Source of the DNA: Gammaproteobacteria bacterium
Lineage (GTDB): Bacteria > Pseudomonadota > Gammaproteobacteria > S012-40
Direction of reading: 5' to 3'
Assembly: GCA_029879945.1 (NCBI GenBank)
Contig: JAOUPJ010000178.1
Location: 1 to 7,505 of the forward strand
Length of the DNA stretch: 7,505 nucleotides
In this document: positions 7,089 through 7,505 of the stretch, in pieces
How the letters are laid out: each line of letters starts with the position of its first letter
Numbering within the stretch: position 1 is the stretch's first letter
Program-made: the position numbers and the translations under genes
The notes under the pieces: model-generated
Seen by the model: only the letters and a program-made list of their open reading frames with translations
Told to the model about the DNA's origin: nothing
The model's database searches: none

Positions 7089-7505
7089 TTATTGTCGAGT
7101 TAAGGCTACAGCGCCTTGCCAATCTCGCGTGGTGTTTGTACCCGTAAACGAAGAAGTGCCTGTAACGTTATAGCCGAAGTAGGCACCGGAAGGTACGCCC
7201 ATCGAATCCAGCGTGCCAGAGAAACCACCGGCTACCGCTCCGCTACCTGTGGTGATGACACCACTATCATTGATGTCAGTTGTTAATGTTCCGGTAAAAC
7301 TACCATCGGAGTTGATAGACGCGGGGCTCGTGAGCACAGAATCCCAAGTTTCAGCGGCTGTTATTTGAAAGCTCAAGCTGGTCACTAAGTTGCTGGAAAA
7401 ATCTACGCTCATGGATGCAGCGGATAGTGTCCCCGTTACCCCATTAGTTGTATCGGTTGGGTTCGTGCCACCCGAAAAGGTATACGTCCCCGCAGATGCC
7501 AATGC
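7089..7505 (-). CDS. C-terminal part of a Gly/Ser/Thr-rich beta-structured protein (N-terminus outside window)
   Basis: The reading frame is open from the window edge to a TAA at 7091-7089, giving 138 residues. The first TTG (7502) is an ordinary internal codon, since the frame continues through it as Ala-Leu-Ala. The sequence has almost no charge, is rich in Gly, Ser, Thr and Asn, and repeats short strands such as GTYTFSGG, SFTGTLT, GGFSGTLDSMG and SSFTGTN. It ends in DWQGAVALTRQ. This resembles C-terminal transferrin-binding-protein-like beta-barrel domains, including those attached to FecR-domain proteins, but the resemblance is by eye and the N-terminus that would decide it is missing. 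An exported or surface location is probable. The gene is followed by a strong terminator. Confidence 0.7.
   Translation of the reverse strand, partial: ALASAGTYTFSGGTNPTDTTNGVTGTLSAASMSVDFSSNLVTSLSFQITAAETWDSVLTSPASINSDGSFTGTLTTDINDSGVITTGSGAVAGGFSGTLDSMGVPSGAYFGYNVTGTSSFTGTNTTRDWQGAVALTRQ

Noticed and set aside
7089..7502. TTG at 7502 as the true start of the right-hand gene
   Set aside because: The frame stays open to the window edge through Ala codons, no ribosome site is visible, and the product would lack a signal peptide; the gene is better read as truncated by the window.

Overview
The window looks like a stretch of a Gram-negative, probably marine or aquatic gammaproteobacterial chromosome. 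This rests on moderate base composition, Shine-Dalgarno sites of the usual kind, Sec signal peptides, an apparent outer-membrane protein and a CHASE2-type adenylate cyclase. The assignment is an inference from gene content; no marker gene is present. All five recognisable genes lie on the minus strand, so the window reads from right to left, and both outermost genes run off the window.

Right to left: (1) the C-terminal 138 residues of a Gly/Ser/Thr-rich, beta-rich exported-looking protein (7089-7505), closed by a strong intrinsic terminator; (2) a small secreted Ig-like protein of 142 residues (6579-7007); (3) overlapping it by ATGA, a 1264-residue secreted protein (2788-6582) made of a seven-repeat PD40/TolB-like propeller, a PKD-like domain, eight hyalin repeats (HYR) and a His/Lys-rich tail, followed by a second intrinsic terminator; (4) after a 139-bp gap, a 745-residue membrane-bound CHASE2 class III adenylate cyclase with all catalytic residues (411-2648); (5) 17 bp further on, a partial gene for an exported, probably beta-barrel protein (1-393).

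As a working picture (inference), the locus couples large secreted or surface-exposed repeat proteins to a cyclase whose sensor domain faces the periplasm, with an outer-membrane protein encoded directly downstream of the cyclase. The two terminators split it into three possible transcription segments: the right-hand partial gene, the secreted pair, and the cyclase plus outer-membrane gene. The last gene has a perfect extended -10 motif placed so that the transcript would begin exactly at its ATG, and it also has a competing coupled GTG start. The HYR array shows signs of recent internal duplication. No tRNA, rRNA, CRISPR, insertion sequence or phage feature was seen.
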